This document shows, piece after piece, positions 1 to 13,890 of a stretch of 64,000 nucleotides of DNA. How positions within the stretch are numbered: the first letter of the stretch is position 1; every line of letters starts with the position of its first letter. Source of the stretch: Vitis vinifera (taxonomy: Eukaryota; Streptophyta; Magnoliopsida; Vitales; Vitaceae). The translations under genes and the position numbers were made by a program. The notes under the pieces are model-generated. The model was not told where the DNA came from, made no database searches, and saw only the letters and a list, made by a program, of their open reading frames with translations. The stretch covers positions 1,565,001-1,629,000 of the forward strand of contig NC_081815.1 in assembly GCF_030704535.1 (NCBI RefSeq), read 5' to 3'.

Positions 1-1297
1 TAATATAAATAATTAAATATATTTTTTCATGAAAATATATTATATTTTTATTTTATATAAATAAAAAATAAATTTTTTTAATAAAGCAAAATATTAGAAT
101 CACATTCGAGTTTTTATCTTCTATAATTAAAAATATCAAACATTTTAGCTAATAAAAAAATAAAATAAAACTATTGTCAAGTTAAGTTCATAAGCAGAAA
201 GCTAAAACTATAATCATCAATTGTGATTTTCATATCAAATTTTAAAATTAGAAAAATGATATGACAATATAATAAGATTTATAAAATAAATAAATATTTT
301 ATTTAATAAAATTATATAAATTTTGATGTCTTAACTCTCTTAAATTTATTCATCATGTATTTATTTTTATTAATTATTTATTATATATTATTATTTTAAA
401 GGTTGATTATTTTATGTTTTGATGATTATTTTTCTTAAAATACATATCATTTGAAAATAAAAAACAAAACATATCCTTTGAAAAATCGAAAGTAAAAGTT
501 AAAAAAAAAAATGTAATTTTTCTTAAATGGGGATGATTACATGATTTCCCCCTTTAATTTAGAGGGAATCACGTTATTAATGGGCAAAGGCAAGGTCAGA
601 ATTGTCATCATTTCTCTCACCAAAATTATATATAAATTCAACTCATAATTTTCCGTCTACAGTTTTTCTGCTCCGATGTCGGCCACCAACTTGTGGCGGT
701 GGAAAATTTTTCACCTTTGTGAATTTTCTAAATTCAAGTGTTTGATTAGAATTTTCAAACATAAATCTTAATTTAAAAAAAATATAATTACTAAGCAAAG
801 TAAGAAAAAATATAAATAATTTTTTAATTACATTATAATATTCTATATAAAAAATTATTTAAATTGAATGTGATCTCATCCCATTCAATCATAGCTATTG
901 AGGAGTTATTTTCTATAATAAAATAAAACCTTAGTCGGTTTCTCATCCAATTAAGTGTCACTAATAATTAATTTGAAATGTCTTGGATTGAATAATGGAC
1001 TAATTAAATAATTTCAAATGTCTTGAGTTGTCTAATTACTAAAAAAAATGATATTAAATGAGGTCGCTATCGAGGCATGCTTTCCATCCCATGGGCCATG
1101 TTGTTGTGCTACGCTTTCATATTCATAAAGGTTAAAAATCATCTGTCGCACCATCCTACGACACACACACGACTCTTTACATCACATTCTTCTTTCAGCC
1201 ATTAACTCCGTCTCTCCTTCCTCGTCTCTTACCAATTCAAATCTCTATTTGGTTCTTTCTATAATTTCGTTTATTTTTTTTTTCATTTTTTTTTGTT
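1..1297. other. AT-rich upstream region and promoter of DGAT1
   Basis: The first 1000 bases are very AT-rich with no convincing coding frame and no recognisable complete mobile element. From about 1070 the base composition becomes more balanced, as expected for a proximal promoter. A TGGGCC site II type motif lies at 1092-1097 and the stretch 1180-1265 is pyrimidine-rich, typical of a plant 5' leader. No clear TATA box was seen. The transcription start is not determinable from sequence alone. Confidence 0.5.
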
Positions 1298-1333
1298 ATG
1301 AACACTGCATCTTTCTTCTCTGTAGAATTCTAG
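1298..1333 (+). other. Short upstream ORF in the DGAT1 leader
   Basis: An ATG at 1298 opens an 11-codon frame (MNTASFFSVEF) that stops with TAG at 1331-1333, 12 bases before the DGAT1 start codon. It lies in the only plausible leader and would be translated before the main frame if transcription begins upstream of 1298. Its effect on DGAT1 output is inference. Confidence 0.4.
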
Positions 1334-1345
1334 AATTCTCTTTTC

Positions 1346-4300
1346 ATGGCGATCTGCAACTCGCCTGTCAGTGTGACCACGTCGTCATCAAGCTCTCACG
1401 CCGATTCAGATCTCGACTTTTCCATTCGGAAGAGGTTCGGCGGGAAGGGGAAGGCCGTGGCGGATTCGTCGCTGGAGACGGAGACGGAGGCGGCGGCGGC
1501 GGCGGTGCTCGAAGCAGAGAAGTCGGTGGGCGAGGTGGGGAGTGGCGGTGATCGAGGGGAATCGGGGAGTCAGGTGGTGAGGAATGGGGAGAACGGAGTG
1601 GCTGAGGTTGCCGCGAAATTCGCGTACCGGCCGTGTGCGCCGGCTCACCGGAAAGTGAAGGAAAGTCCTCTCAGTTCTGACGCCATTTTCAGACAGGTTG
1701 GTGAATGTGTGGTTCGAATTCATACTTTTTCTGGTGTGCGCGCGCACTTGAATTTGATTTTCTTTTGAGATCAGATTTTGCCACGTATTTTGCTAAATTG
1801 TTTGCTTCAAGCTTTTTCGGTTAAATGTCAGTGGACCTTGCTTTGAGTTTGTTCATGAATAATTGGTGCATGCGATATCTGACCATTGCTAATGGGGAAT
1901 TGCGTTAGCCTTTACTTTGAGTTGTGTCCTGTGTACTGTCTTCTATTTGTTCCAGGACTGGACTGAAGACTCGTTGTTATGCCGAGGACGGTCTGTATTT
2001 TTTAGGTTTTTAAATTAGGTGTTTGTTAGTGTCAATTGGAGTCATGAGAAGAGTTGATTTCATGTTGGAAGACATGGCATTTGAATAAGCACACTGTGGA
2101 ACTGCGTAAATTCTTGCTCAAAAGAACCTTCTTTAAAAAATAATAATAAATAAATAAAAAATGATCCTCTTCCAGTACTCCTTTTAATTTTCTTATTTGA
2201 GCATTTATTTTGCTACTGGGTATTTGAAAGCACACCTGTTGCAGTGGTCTGTTATCTATTTCTTTTGGAAAGTCTGTCAATCATCAGACTACTTGTTCTT
2301 GTTTGCAGTGTAAAACCTGTTACTCTCATATGCGCTTTTGTATGCCTCCGCAAAGTGTATTTTTATTTTAAAAAAAGTTTTGTGAAGGGGGAATAACAGT
2401 TGGTCCGGAGGGTTTGACATCTCAATGAAAGCACACCCTTATAGAAAAATATTTATTAAAAAATAAAAAAATATAAAAAGAGGAAAAACAACTGTCGGAT
2501 GTCTGGTATCCGATGTGCGTTACAATTGTGTAGTGTTAATAGATGTCTCACAGTGCTGTGGGCAAAATTGTTTGCAAAAGGAGCCATGGCATCTCAAGTT
2601 CTTAAGAACTATTTCTTGTTTGAAACTTGTTGCACTTCAGCATTGCAATGCTAACCATCAGTGGACATTTCATGTCAGAGTCATGCGGGTCTCTTCAACC
2701 TCTGTATAGTAGTGCTTGTAGCTGTAAACAGCCGGCTTATCATTGAGAATCTTATGAAGGTTTGTCACCCTCCATCTAATACGATCAATCCAGTTGGATG
2801 GTGATTTCTATAATTTAATGCATGTATTTCTTGTTTTTTATAGCTGACTCTTAAATTTCATTTTAAATCTTGACACATCATTTCTTAAAAATAATTTTGA
2901 GCCTACAGCTATAGGCAGCTTATCTCTCATTGTTGTTGCAGTATGGTTGGTTAATCAGGGCTGGTTTTTGGTTTAGTTCAAAATCATTGAGAGATTGGCC
3001 ACTCTTTATGTGCTGGTAATGTTTCCTAAACGCTTCCCTTTTATTCTATTTGTGAAAGAATCAATCGTGATGTGTATCTTATTTGAAATAAATCTAGTCC
3101 ACCTATTAATTGACACAGAATACCTTTTATTTTCTGGTCTCTCATGCAGTTTAACCCTCCCAATCTTTCCACTTGCTGCTTTTGTGGTTGAAAAGTTGGC
3201 TCAACAAAAGTATATCTCTGAGCAGGTAGGTGATTCATATACAAATTATTTTATCCCCCTTTTTTGTTGACTGCTCTAGTTTATACATGAGGTGGATGAC
3301 TGCAATTTGTGGTTTGCTACATTTTATAGCAAAGTATTGTTAATACCCTTTTCCCCCTTGAAACATGTACTGCCACCAAATAATGGACCTGTGTGAAAAT
3401 GTTACTGTATGGTTTGTACTGATAAAAATGTTCCCTTTCTTGTTAATTATAATCTCGTGGGACACTGGACATCATCTCAGGTCTGCCTGGAGCACTCCTT
3501 GCCCTGCGTAATCCACAAATCAAAATTTGCACATGTACAAGAATTCTATCCGAGTAACAGCATTTGTAAAAATATGAAGGGAAAAGGAACTTGTTAAAGT
3601 GATCTTAGGTGATGAAACTAATGAGCATAGTTATTGTGCATTCGTAACACCAGAAAAATAAATTAAGTCTTCATGGCAGATTAAAATGTAATCTAATAGA
3701 AATGAATCAGTTTTGTTTCTAATAAAAAAATTTGGGTCACTATTGTATTCTGTGGTAACAACTACCTGACCTTCAATTTCATTGAGCGCGCGCATGTGTG
3801 GATAAATTTTGTATTGAATTACCACATTTTGTTGAGAACTTCTAAAACTTTCCATGTTTAATTCTAAAGGGTTAGGATATCTTATCCGATGTTTCTTTAA
3901 TCTTAAACTTGTACATGTTTTATAAGCATCTCATAATGAATATACATTTTCAACTTGTAGCTTTTCTTGTTTAAATAAATTAATGCTATGAAACTACATT
4001 GGATATGATACATGAGCTCAGTACCCTGTGTACCAGTGGGATTTCTAAGGTTGTTCATGATAGGCATGATGCATTGGTTATCTCCACAATAATAGCATTC
4101 TATATCAAGTCTTTAAACTGCAATGAATAGCTAACTTCCAATCTAATGATGCAGGTTGTTGTCTCTCTTCACATCATAATTACTACAGCTGCAGTTTTGT
4201 TTCCAGTTTTGGTGATTCTAAGGTTAGATTTGTTCTTTTCTTTTAGATCACACTCATATTTTAGTTCCCTGTTTCCTAATTTTAATTTGCTTATTCCAAT

Positions 4301-7300
4301 TGCATTCAGGAGGGTATGAAATTTGAATCATGCCCGAGAATTAGGTTGGTGGTTTTGATTCAGATGCTCAATTCTGTGTCAAACCCAAAAGAAAGCCTTT
4401 TTCTGATGGGTAAATGTTTGTCCTTATTGGACTGAAAACTGGAACCTACCACAAACCTTCCCCGGCCCTTTACCACATGAACTAAGCCTCAGGGGCCAAA
4501 CCCAAAAGATTAGCTTGCAACTGAATCCTAATTGCGTGTCAATTAAAAATTTAGTAACTTTAACCACAAACTCAAAGAAAGTTGTATAAGAAGTAGAATC
4601 CAACAAGAGATATAGGATCTCAAGCTCTTTCCTATCCTTGTCTATACAACTGATAAACTGATACAAATATTCTATGATATGCCTTATGGTAGCTATCCCT
4701 GTCTTTTTTTTGGGTTTCTTCTACCACCAAGATTTCTACAACAATCAAGCATGGTTCTTGTGTACCGTTTTGGCTCTGGTAGCAACTGATGAATCAGGAG
4801 CTGATATACTGACAGTATATATTGATCTCCTTCAAACATTTGTTCTTAGAACTATATTATGCATATCTGCCAGACAACAGTTTCCTTCTGGAATCTTTTA
4901 TCATAGTATTGATGCAGCCGAAAGCATCAGAAGTACTAGAAGGAAAAAGAAAGAGAAAACTATGTTCTCTATCAAAGCCTAAGTTCCTGAATTATATAGT
5001 GGGTTACTGGCTTGGTAATTTAAGAAAACCCAAAAGTTGTTTTAGAACTTAAAAACCAAAGGCTTCCTTCATTAACAAGAAGTCCGTGTCAGTGCTGCTA
5101 TGGCACCTATTTATAAGCGAAAGCTCTAAAACCCTATAGATCACCTTATTCCTGCATCCTCTTGGAATGTAATTGAGAATGCAGCATGATATTTGAACAA
5201 TTTTGGAGATCATAAGAGCTCAAAAGTGATAGTGGCTTCAAAATGACAGTGGATGAGATGACAGTGCTTAATGATACCATTGAAAAGAAATAGTCAATTC
5301 ACCTTCAGTTGTGACAAATAGACCATCTGTTGAGGTAGATTAGCCATGTAACTTGACCTGTTGTAATGCATTCTCCTTTGTTAAAGATACGAAAAAAAGT
5401 GGTAGAACATGATTTATTTACTATATGGTTCTAAATTGTGCAGGTGTGATTCAGCTGTTCTCTCTGGTGTCACACTAATGCTCTTTGCTTGCATTGTGTG
5501 GTTAAAATTGGTATCTTTTGCACATACAAATTATGACATGAGAGCAGTTGCCAAGTTAATTGATAAGGTATGAGATTTCTGTCCCTCAGTATCTGTATTT
5601 TGAAAGAAAATGAAGTTATTTGTTATACTAATGGTATTATCTTTATTAATAAACAAAAAATTAGCAGAGAAAAGGGGTTGAAAAGTTGGAAACAGATTTT
5701 TCCTAAAAGCCTCTGTCAGCTTCTTTTGATGAAACTCATAGATTTTGCCAATGAAATCATTTCTTACCTTTGTTTTTTAACAAGAGAAAGCAAGATGGTT
5801 TTATAATCATCAGATGCATCTTAGTTCTCTATCAATAACTTCTCATGGAAATTTTGTTTTCTTTATTTGAATTAAAAAACAGTTGGTGTCTCTCTTTCCA
5901 CATATGCACACACACAAACAGATAAATGATTAATCTTCTGCAATCATCTTTTCTGATGAGTAGCTGAATAAATACTTGTTTCCTCATTTCATAAAATCAT
6001 TCTTGTGATGTTAGGGGGATGACTTGTCCACTTCATTGAATATGGATTACCCTTATGATGTCAACTTCAAGAGTTTGGCATACTTCATGGTTGCCCCCAC
6101 GCTATGTTACCAGGTAACTGCGCTTCAACCAATAAACCCTGGAGGTTTTCATCTACTAATGCATATCTAAACATTATGAGCACACTAAAGTTCAACTAGG
6201 ATGTGTTAGTGCACCTATTTTGCAATCTCTGCATTGGTTTCATTTTTATATATGCATACAGGGTATTTAGCTGATTCTTGATTCAAAGATTGTGTGAAAT
6301 ATCTTTATTTATATACTGTAGTAAGTCTACAAATTCATTTTATTGTAATTATGGAGATGGATAGGGCTGATTTTGTTACTTGATTCATTGCAAAAGATAA
6401 TCTTTTGGGGTCAATGCATTATTATTCATGAACTACAGATGCTAGGAGTTCCTATCTCTACTGTCTATCCAGAGCTTCTTTTTAGGGAAATGCAAGCATC
6501 ACAGGCATGAAGTCCCAGTCACAGAGGAAAATGTGCTAACATTGACCATGAAGAACAGAGAAAAATATGAGAGCACACTAGATTCTGGATCCTATCAATT
6601 TTAGGCTCACCAAGGAGTCATAACAAGTCCATTGAAGCAGTGAATGTCGTGTCTATAACGAACAGAATCATTCCAAATGGAATTGAAAGTGCATATTACA
6701 GAATTGTTTATTGTTGGCTGCATCTTGAAATTTGACTGCAATTCCCTTAAAAGAAATCTTTAAAATTCTGGACCTGGAGCCCCTAAGCTTAACCCAAGAT
6801 TCTTCCAAGGTTTCAAGGTTGCTTCCTGCCTAATCATATCTTTTAGCTTTGCCTATTAGAAAGGGATTCTCTGTTGCCCTCTATAAATCATTCAAAATCC
6901 TTACCAAGTTCTCAGCTTATCTTAGTTGCAATTTCTTATCCTTATGTGGGTGTTATATCGTTTCGTTTTTCTTTATCAAATGCATATCCTTTTTTTCTTT
7001 TTTCATTTTTATCAAATGCTTGAAACTGTTTTCCAACTTCATTTGCTAGTTTATGGCATATATCCTCCACAAATCACATACCTACCTCCTTTTCAAAAAT
7101 AATAAAATAATGAATTGAATATGCCGTCTTTCTTTTTCATTTTCCCCTCTAATGACCATAGTTGTATTTTAATTCTAATGTGCTGGGCATAGGATCTGCA
7201 ACATAAAATATTTTGTGATTCTTCTACTATAGATTTGGGATGCACATATATGCATGCATATGAATCTAGTTGTACTGTGACCATCTCATGAGGACTTAAG

Positions 7301-10300
7301 AGATCTTCATTTTAGTCTGCCTTCTTTTTTTGGTGGGGATAGGGTCTGGGGGGTTGTAGTTCATGTCTTGAATATTGCAAACTTGAATGTGATGTTTGTC
7401 ATGTTTTTGCAATATTGGTGCACTTTGTTTTAATCATTCTGAAGTTACTGATGCAAAGAAGCATGGAGGTATATCTCAGGTTGATGCAATGTTTTAGACA
7501 ATGTTGCTGCACACTATTTTCCTTGATATGAAGCCTGTTTAAATGCCAATTTACCATCTTGGCAGCTTTACTGAAAAATTATAAGTTTCATTTACACCAG
7601 GTTCTATATATTTTTATCAAGTAACAATTTCAAATTTTTGTATTAAAAGTATCCTTAATAAATTGGTATTTGCTGTCTACAAACTTAGTTTTTTTTTCCT
7701 CTCTGAACTGCTTTTGATATATGTGACTAGTTGTTTGTGTTATGTTCCTTCTCTTACTTGTCTTAAGCTTGCAGTTACTACATTATAATTAGTGGTTCAC
7801 TCACTTTTAGTCACCTGACTTCGCATATCAAATTATTGTTTTTTTTTTTCTTTATGCCTTATCCAGAATAAAAAAGGATGATTGAATTCAGTTGTATATT
7901 TCACTGGTCTCTTAAAATATGGAGTTTATAGTTATTATGCCTTATTTATTGAATGTGTTCTTTTATCTTCATATTGATGTATTCTCATTTATAGCCAAGC
8001 TATCCTCGCAGCACATGCATTCGGAAGGGTTGGGTCTTTCGCCAATTTGTCAAGTTGGCAATATTTACAGGTGTTATGGGATTTATAATAGAACAGGTAA
8101 GCTTCTTTTCACATACGTTTCCGAGCTATTTCTTTTTTTTCTTCAGAAAATTGATGAAGGTATTCTAACATGGTCTTTTTGACATTATTTTGCAGTATAT
8201 TAATCCAATTGTTCAGAATTCTCAGCACCCTTTGAAGGGGAATTTTTTTTATGCATTGGAGAGGATTTTGAAGCTTTCTGTTCCAAATTTATATGTGTGG
8301 CTCTGCATGTTCTACTGCTTTTTCCACCTCTGGTGAGTCCAATCTTCCCAATTTTTAGTGAAGGTTTTTTCCCTTTTTTTTTTTTTTCCTCTTTCCAGAA
8401 ATTGACAAATATGTTTTTTTTTTTTTTTTTTTCTGGGTCCTCCACCATTAACATGAGGTAGATTTTTGTAGTAGTATGTACAGCACGACCTTTTCATCTC
8501 AGTATTAGTATATTTGTAGATATACCTTAGTTCTACAATGCACCATGCATAGTAGTTCTAGTTATTGACAGGTTTGAGTAGTGTTTCATATTATCTTCTT
8601 TTTAAAAATTATTTCTGCTAGACAATCACCTTAATCCCACTCCCTCAGCAAAGAGAATGAAAATTCTATATTTCTTGGTGTGAATCAGTTTTTCTTTAGC
8701 TATTATTGATCATATGAGGACTGCTTTCAGCTTTTTTTTATGGAGGTTGACCTATTTGTGCACATGCACACATGCGCGTCTTGTTTATAAAAATATAAAC
8801 AGAGTTTACCAATTCTATTATCTTTCATTTGTCTGAATCATATTACTAAGACATATCATACTTAGATGCAGTGTTGCAATTATATAGGTTAAATATACTT
8901 GCTGAGCTTCTTCGTTTTGGGGACCGTGAGTTCTATAAAGATTGGTGGAATGCAAAAACAGTTGAGGAGGTAGGTTTTTTATTTTCTGTGAAGTGTTTTC
9001 CTTAAGTTGTGTTTCAAGCCATCCATTTCTAACTTCTGCTTGACTATTATTTGTGTTTGTTGTATGCATTTCCTGGTTCTACGGATCAGTATTGGAGAAT
9101 GTGGAATATGGTATGTCACTTGCCTCAAGTTTCAGTTTTCGTTTGTGGCTGTCGCTTCAATATGTGTAGCCTATTGCTTTAGGTTTTGTCTTCTTGGTAT
9201 TGTAGTCACATTTTATGTTCCTCTAGATAGATTATAAAATGTATCATTAAATGCCTAGATTGGCTTTTCTTGTTTCAATTGTACAAGATTCTGAGGTTGA
9301 TGTAAAAGATTTAACTCTAATTGGTCTAGCCTTATCACTGTTAATCTGCTTTGACTTGATGGTTCTATTTTTCATAACTTGCTGGCTGAGTGAATGTAGA
9401 GGGATGTGGGACCACTCATCTGTAGTGTGCTTTTTTCATTGTTCTCTTTTTGGCTTTGTTGGAATCAAATTTAATGACAATGGCTGCATCACTTTTCAAA
9501 CTTATTGACTATTTCTGAATGATAACAAATTCAAAACCCCAACTTTTGGAAAAAGAAAAGGAAAATAAAACAAAGAATCGTAGTTGGTAAAGCACAATAT
9601 TGTTATTGTTATGATTATAATTTTTATTTTCATTAGAGTTGGTAAAGCATGTTTCTGATGCTATTCTTATTGATTACAGCCTGTTCATAAATGGATGGTT
9701 CGCCATCTCTATTTTCCATGTCTACGGAATGGGATATCTAAGGTAGTCAGCTTTTCTGTTTAGACTTAAATAACTCTTTGGTTTTCATGAATCTCTCTCT
9801 CACCTTGATCTACTTTTACCATCGTTAATTTTTTATGGCTTTTTAAAATTCTGCCTTAATTTTTTCCATTTGCTTTTGATTCAGGGAGTTTCTGTGGTGA
9901 TTGCCTTTGCCATATCTGCCATATTCCATGAGGTTCGTTGTTCAATTCTACTTTTTATTGGATAATGATATTCTCCTTTCCCCATTTTTGTAACATTTTA
10001 TATTCAGCACCTAATTTTGTTATGGTTTTTTCTATTACAATCATGTTAAATGCTCATGTTCTGTTTGCTCATCAGCATCCCACAGGGAAATGAATAAGGA
10101 AGTTCTCTGTTTAAGTCTTAGTGGTCTACATATATTTGTTGCCTTCCATTTTATGTTTTTCCAATAGATTGATTTATTGATGTGGGCATGCGATTTTGTT
10201 CTACAGCTATGCATTGCTGTACCTTGTCACATGTTTAAGCTTTGGGCTTTCATTGGAATTATGTTCCAGGTAACCTTGTTCTAGCGATATTTCTGTCTAT

Positions 10301-11186
10301 TATTGTTCTTGTACAATAAAATTAGAGGAAAAAAATATTTTTCTTCATGAGTTCTGACCGGTAAAAAGTGCCTTGGAACTCTTTTCTTTTAAGGATAGTG
10401 CTACTTTTGTATGCAATTTGCAATAGAAGAGAGAGAGAGAGAGAGAAATGAAGGAAATGAGTTTGCACTCTGGCTTGCATTAGTTTATTGAAAATTGGTG
10501 CTTGACAAGAAACTGATGAGAATTGTTGTTTTGGTTTGCACTCAGGTTCCCTTGGTTTTGGTCACAAATTACTTGCAAAATAAGTTCAGAAATTCTATGG
10601 TAAGTCTTCATTTCATATATCGAGGACTAATTCCGACTTTATATGAATTTCTAGTTTAGAACTCTGTTTGTGTGTGGATAGGTGTGGGGTTGGGTGTGTG
10701 GTATCAGGCTATCAGCAATAGTCTGCTGGGAACCTAGAACATCCAAGCCTTCTAATGATGGCCTACCCATGGGGCTTCATTGAAGTTCCTTCAAATACTC
10801 TTAGTAACCTTCTACAGTCCATGCCTTTGTGTGGAATAATATCAAATGACACCAGCCAGATAACCTCTAATCCAAACTATAAATAGGTATTATGTCAGGA
10901 ACCAAATCTGTACTGTGAATTATACTCAGAAACATATAATTGAATTATCACCTTTATTTTACAGTTCCATACACTACCCAATAGATTTCAGTTTCACCTA
11001 TCAAAAAACTGCAAGTCTAGTTTCAGTTCTCCTCATCAGAGCTCTAAAATCATATTATATTTTCAATGCCAGGTGGGAAATATGATCTTCTGGCTGTTTT
11101 TCAGCATTCTTGGTCAGCCAATGTGTGTGCTTCTATATTACCATGACTTGATGAATCGAAAAGAGACAACTGAATCAAGCCTCTGA
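1346..11186 (+). CDS. DGAT1: Diacylglycerol O-acyltransferase 1 (DGAT1), 16 exons, 518 aa
   Basis: This ER membrane enzyme joins an acyl group from acyl-CoA to diacylglycerol to make triacylglycerol. Exons: 1346-1696, 2679-2759, 2942-3015, 3150-3225, 4155-4222, 5444-5567, 6015-6113, 7995-8096, 8196-8332, 8888-8969, 9090-9110, 9680-9742, 9885-9932, 10207-10269, 10546-10599, 11073-11186; they sum to 1557 bases and all borders are GT...AG. The 16-exon layout and length match Arabidopsis DGAT1 (520 aa). The N-terminal 117 residues are hydrophilic, with a short alanine run from a GGC repeat. Visible MBOAT family marks are FYKDWWN at residues 386-392 and the catalytic histidine H441 in AIFHE. The chain is rich in membrane segments and ends in [16 protein letters not shown], the usual plant tail. 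Introns of 1-2 kb (after exons 1, 5 and 7) hold T-rich sequence without a recognised gene. Identity is near certain. Confidence 0.97.
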
Positions 11187-11757
11187 ATTCAACTCCTCCT
11201 AAAGCATCTTGCTGGTTTGGCCGCGACACTTATGGAGAACTTATATAGCCCTACATGTCCCTGATCCAGTGCCATTGTTTTCTCAAGAGTAACTTAACTC
11301 TGTCCTGCTGCATCACCCAATTTGGATAGCCTCTTGCAGTTTTCACATGTCATTGCATGTATTTTTCTTGTTGAGCAGAGAACTTAGAATCAACGTGCAA
11401 ATTTTGATACATCCAATTGGTGGACAGAATATCTGTGGTGGTAATTTGCAAATGAGTCATGCTCAGTGCTATTATGGTTTTGGCCGACTCCGGCAAGATG
11501 ATTAGGGTTTGCAAGGGAAGTTGAAGTTCTACACTTCTTCATAATTGTTAATATATGCCGTGGAATTTCTTTTGCTCGATTCATGTTTGATGAAATGGGC
11601 GAGCAAATACCTTTCTTATTTTAGGAAAACGTGTCTCTATCAAATCCAGAGATTACAATTCACCTTCTGGAAAGTGGGCTTGTATCTTCTTTTTCTTGTA
11701 TATGACCATTGGGGAAAAGAATCACAGAATCTCTTTTTCAAAATAATAGATAAATGA

Positions 11758-11789
<32 letters not shown>

Positions 11790-13539
11790 TTTTATGGGAA
11801 TTAATGGAAATAGTGATAATATCTGATTAAAATTTTGGCAAGCAATATTTATGAGATAAAAATTAATCAATGTGGTTAGAGGATACATGAGGAAGACAAT
11901 CTTGTTGGATACCATGACATGGAATTTTCATAAGATTAATCGTAGGTATGGTCATATCATACTTAGCTCTTTCGACTTATTTCCATTGCCTCTCCATGAA
12001 TGAGAAACTCCATTGATATTTAATATAAACATTTAGTAAATTTACAAACATAAGAATAAATAGATTTGTAATTAGAATGAGTTTTTTTATATGGCATTAT
12101 TGAAGTTATCTCATTTTCAAATTGATTAAACCCGTTGATAATACGATCTAATTTGGCAAAGACGACGTATGGATGGTCTAACTATATTGAGGTCAATACT
12201 AACTCTTTTGTATTGGAACCTTGGATTGAGATGGTATGACAAATTTAAATATATAATAATGAGAAAATTATCATTATTCAATTTATAAAATATCAAGATT
12301 TGTAGTAATTATTAACTTTATAGTAAATAAAATCACACTCTACATAGAGTGGATGACCAAATGTTTTATCCCATTATTCATCTATGATGTTTTGAATTCA
12401 ATGTGTGCCATTTATAGCCCAAGTTAGCTTGTATACAAAGGGCATTCCAATAACAACTTCTAAATGCTTGATTTGAAGAACCATACAAAGTGGCTCGTAA
12501 ATTATCACAATGTTTGCCATTTCATCCCCAAAAAAGTAGTCAAACATTTTTTCCCAATGTCGTACAACATAGTTTGTTTATTGTCTATATGAAATATTTT
12601 TGTCAATTGACTTTCTTTTTTAAAAGAGTGTCTAACACAATGTAATTCGTTACAAGTATATTAAGTCAATCTATATCTTCATCAAAGTAACCAACTATGA
12701 TTGCATATAAAGTTTACAATCTTTATCATTGTCTTAATCACTTATACAACATCATTGTGATAAATCAATGCACCGTGTCACACATATAGTTTGATATAAA
12801 TTAAACTTCTGTCTTCAAAAATTAAATTAATGCAATGTCTCACATGGAGTTCGGTATAAGTTAAACTTCTACATCAACTTTTTTTTTTAAAAACTTTAAC
12901 AAATATTAAATCGTTATCTATGACAAGTTAGACCATACATATATTGTGATAACTTTGGAATATACTATGAAATTGATAACGCAAATTCACATTAGTCTTC
13001 ATATTTATTTATTCTTTATCTCATACAGAGATGGAGTGGGTATGCCAATATTTATAATATTGAAATATAACAATAAAAAAAAAGGAATATTATAAACATA
13101 ATAAAATAAAATTATTTTAGCGGTGGTTAAAAAAAATGGTAACATTATAAGACAAAAAGAGAATTATGTGTTAAGAAAAATGGCGACATTATAAGACAGG
13201 CTTAGGAAAGACATTTCAAAATAATATTCTTTACAAAAAAAATATAATAAAAATTATATGCCACCGCCACTTTCACTATCCATTTCATTATTTTAATCTT
13301 TTTTTTCTTTAAAAAAGAGGAAAAGGAAAAAGTGGGAAATATCCGTATGGTCACGTGAGGGTCACGTGGGCCCTCATTGTGGCACCGACGGGAACGGCAG
13401 TATGATGGGGCAGCGGTTGACAGAATCATATAAGAAAACTGCCTCAGCGTATTAGGCGTCGGCCTCTGCTGAGTGAAGAAAGTGGGGCAATTCATAGACT
13501 CTTTTTTTGGCTTGTTGAGAGTAAGGGAGCTTGAATTTG
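11187..13539. other. Intergenic region, DGAT1 3' flank to DUF3511 promoter
   Basis: The first several hundred bases probably hold the DGAT1 3' UTR. A GA microsatellite sits near 11755-11785. From 12000 the sequence is AT-rich. A tandem repeat of about 60 bases is visible at about 12767-12870 (two copies sharing a TAAACTTCT end), and a 44-base repeat with the core ACATTATAAGACA occurs twice at about 13136-13198. These look like old mobile element debris, but no family can be named. The last 200 bases are the promoter of the next gene. Confidence 0.5.
13352..13368 (+). promoter_or_regulatory. Pair of G-boxes upstream of the DUF3511 gene
   Basis: Two CACGTG G-boxes lie at 13352-13357 and 13363-13368, in direct repeats of GGTCACGTG spaced 11 bases apart, about one helical turn, and 170-190 bases before the start codon. 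The second runs into TGGGCC, a site II type motif. G-boxes bind bZIP and bHLH factors in light and abscisic acid responses. Function here is inferred. Confidence 0.6.
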
Positions 13540-13890
13540 ATGGAGGATTTCAGATCGAAATCATGTGGAGATGGAAGAATGCAGATGGAAAGCTACCATG
13601 GGGGAGGGGGAGGACCCACTTCCACTGGTATGCAAGATCTCAGGTGTTACAGTGCTTCATATGCTTATCCACCCCAAGCCCAGATGGGCAATGACCCCAA
13701 GTTCAAGAAGGGCAAGTCCACTAATGGGTCTCTCTCCAAGGCTTGGAGTTTCAGTGATCCTGAGTTGCAGAGGAAGAAAAGGGTTGCCAGCTATAAGGTC
13801 TATGCTGTTGAGGGCAAGATGAAGGGCTCTCTGAAGAAGAGCTTCAGGTGGCTCAAGGATAGGTACACCAGAGTGATCCATGGGTGGTGA
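13540..13890 (+). CDS. DUF3511 domain protein, single exon, 116 aa
   Basis: A small, basic, plant-specific protein of unknown role. The ATG at 13540 gives MEDFRSKS, the usual start of this family; an in-frame TTG nine bases earlier is not a likely start. The N-terminal half is glycine-, serine- and proline-rich and looks disordered. The C-terminal 45 residues form the DUF3511 domain: a basic KRVASYKVYAVEGK stretch, then SLKKSFRWLKDRYTRVIHGW up to the stop. No signal peptide or membrane segment is visible. There is no intron, as is common for this family. Two G-boxes in the promoter suggest stress or light control. Family assignment is firm; function is unknown. Confidence 0.9.
   Translation: MEDFRSKSCGDGRMQMESYHGGGGGPTSTGMQDLRCYSASYAYPPQAQMGNDPKFKKGKSTNGSLSKAWSFSDPELQRKKRVASYKVYAVEGKMKGSLKKSFRWLKDRYTRVIHGW

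Noticed and set aside
4674-5052. Overlapping frames in DGAT1 intron 5, possible element fragment
   Set aside because: No recognisable protein domain or terminal repeats; intron sequence is the simplest reading.
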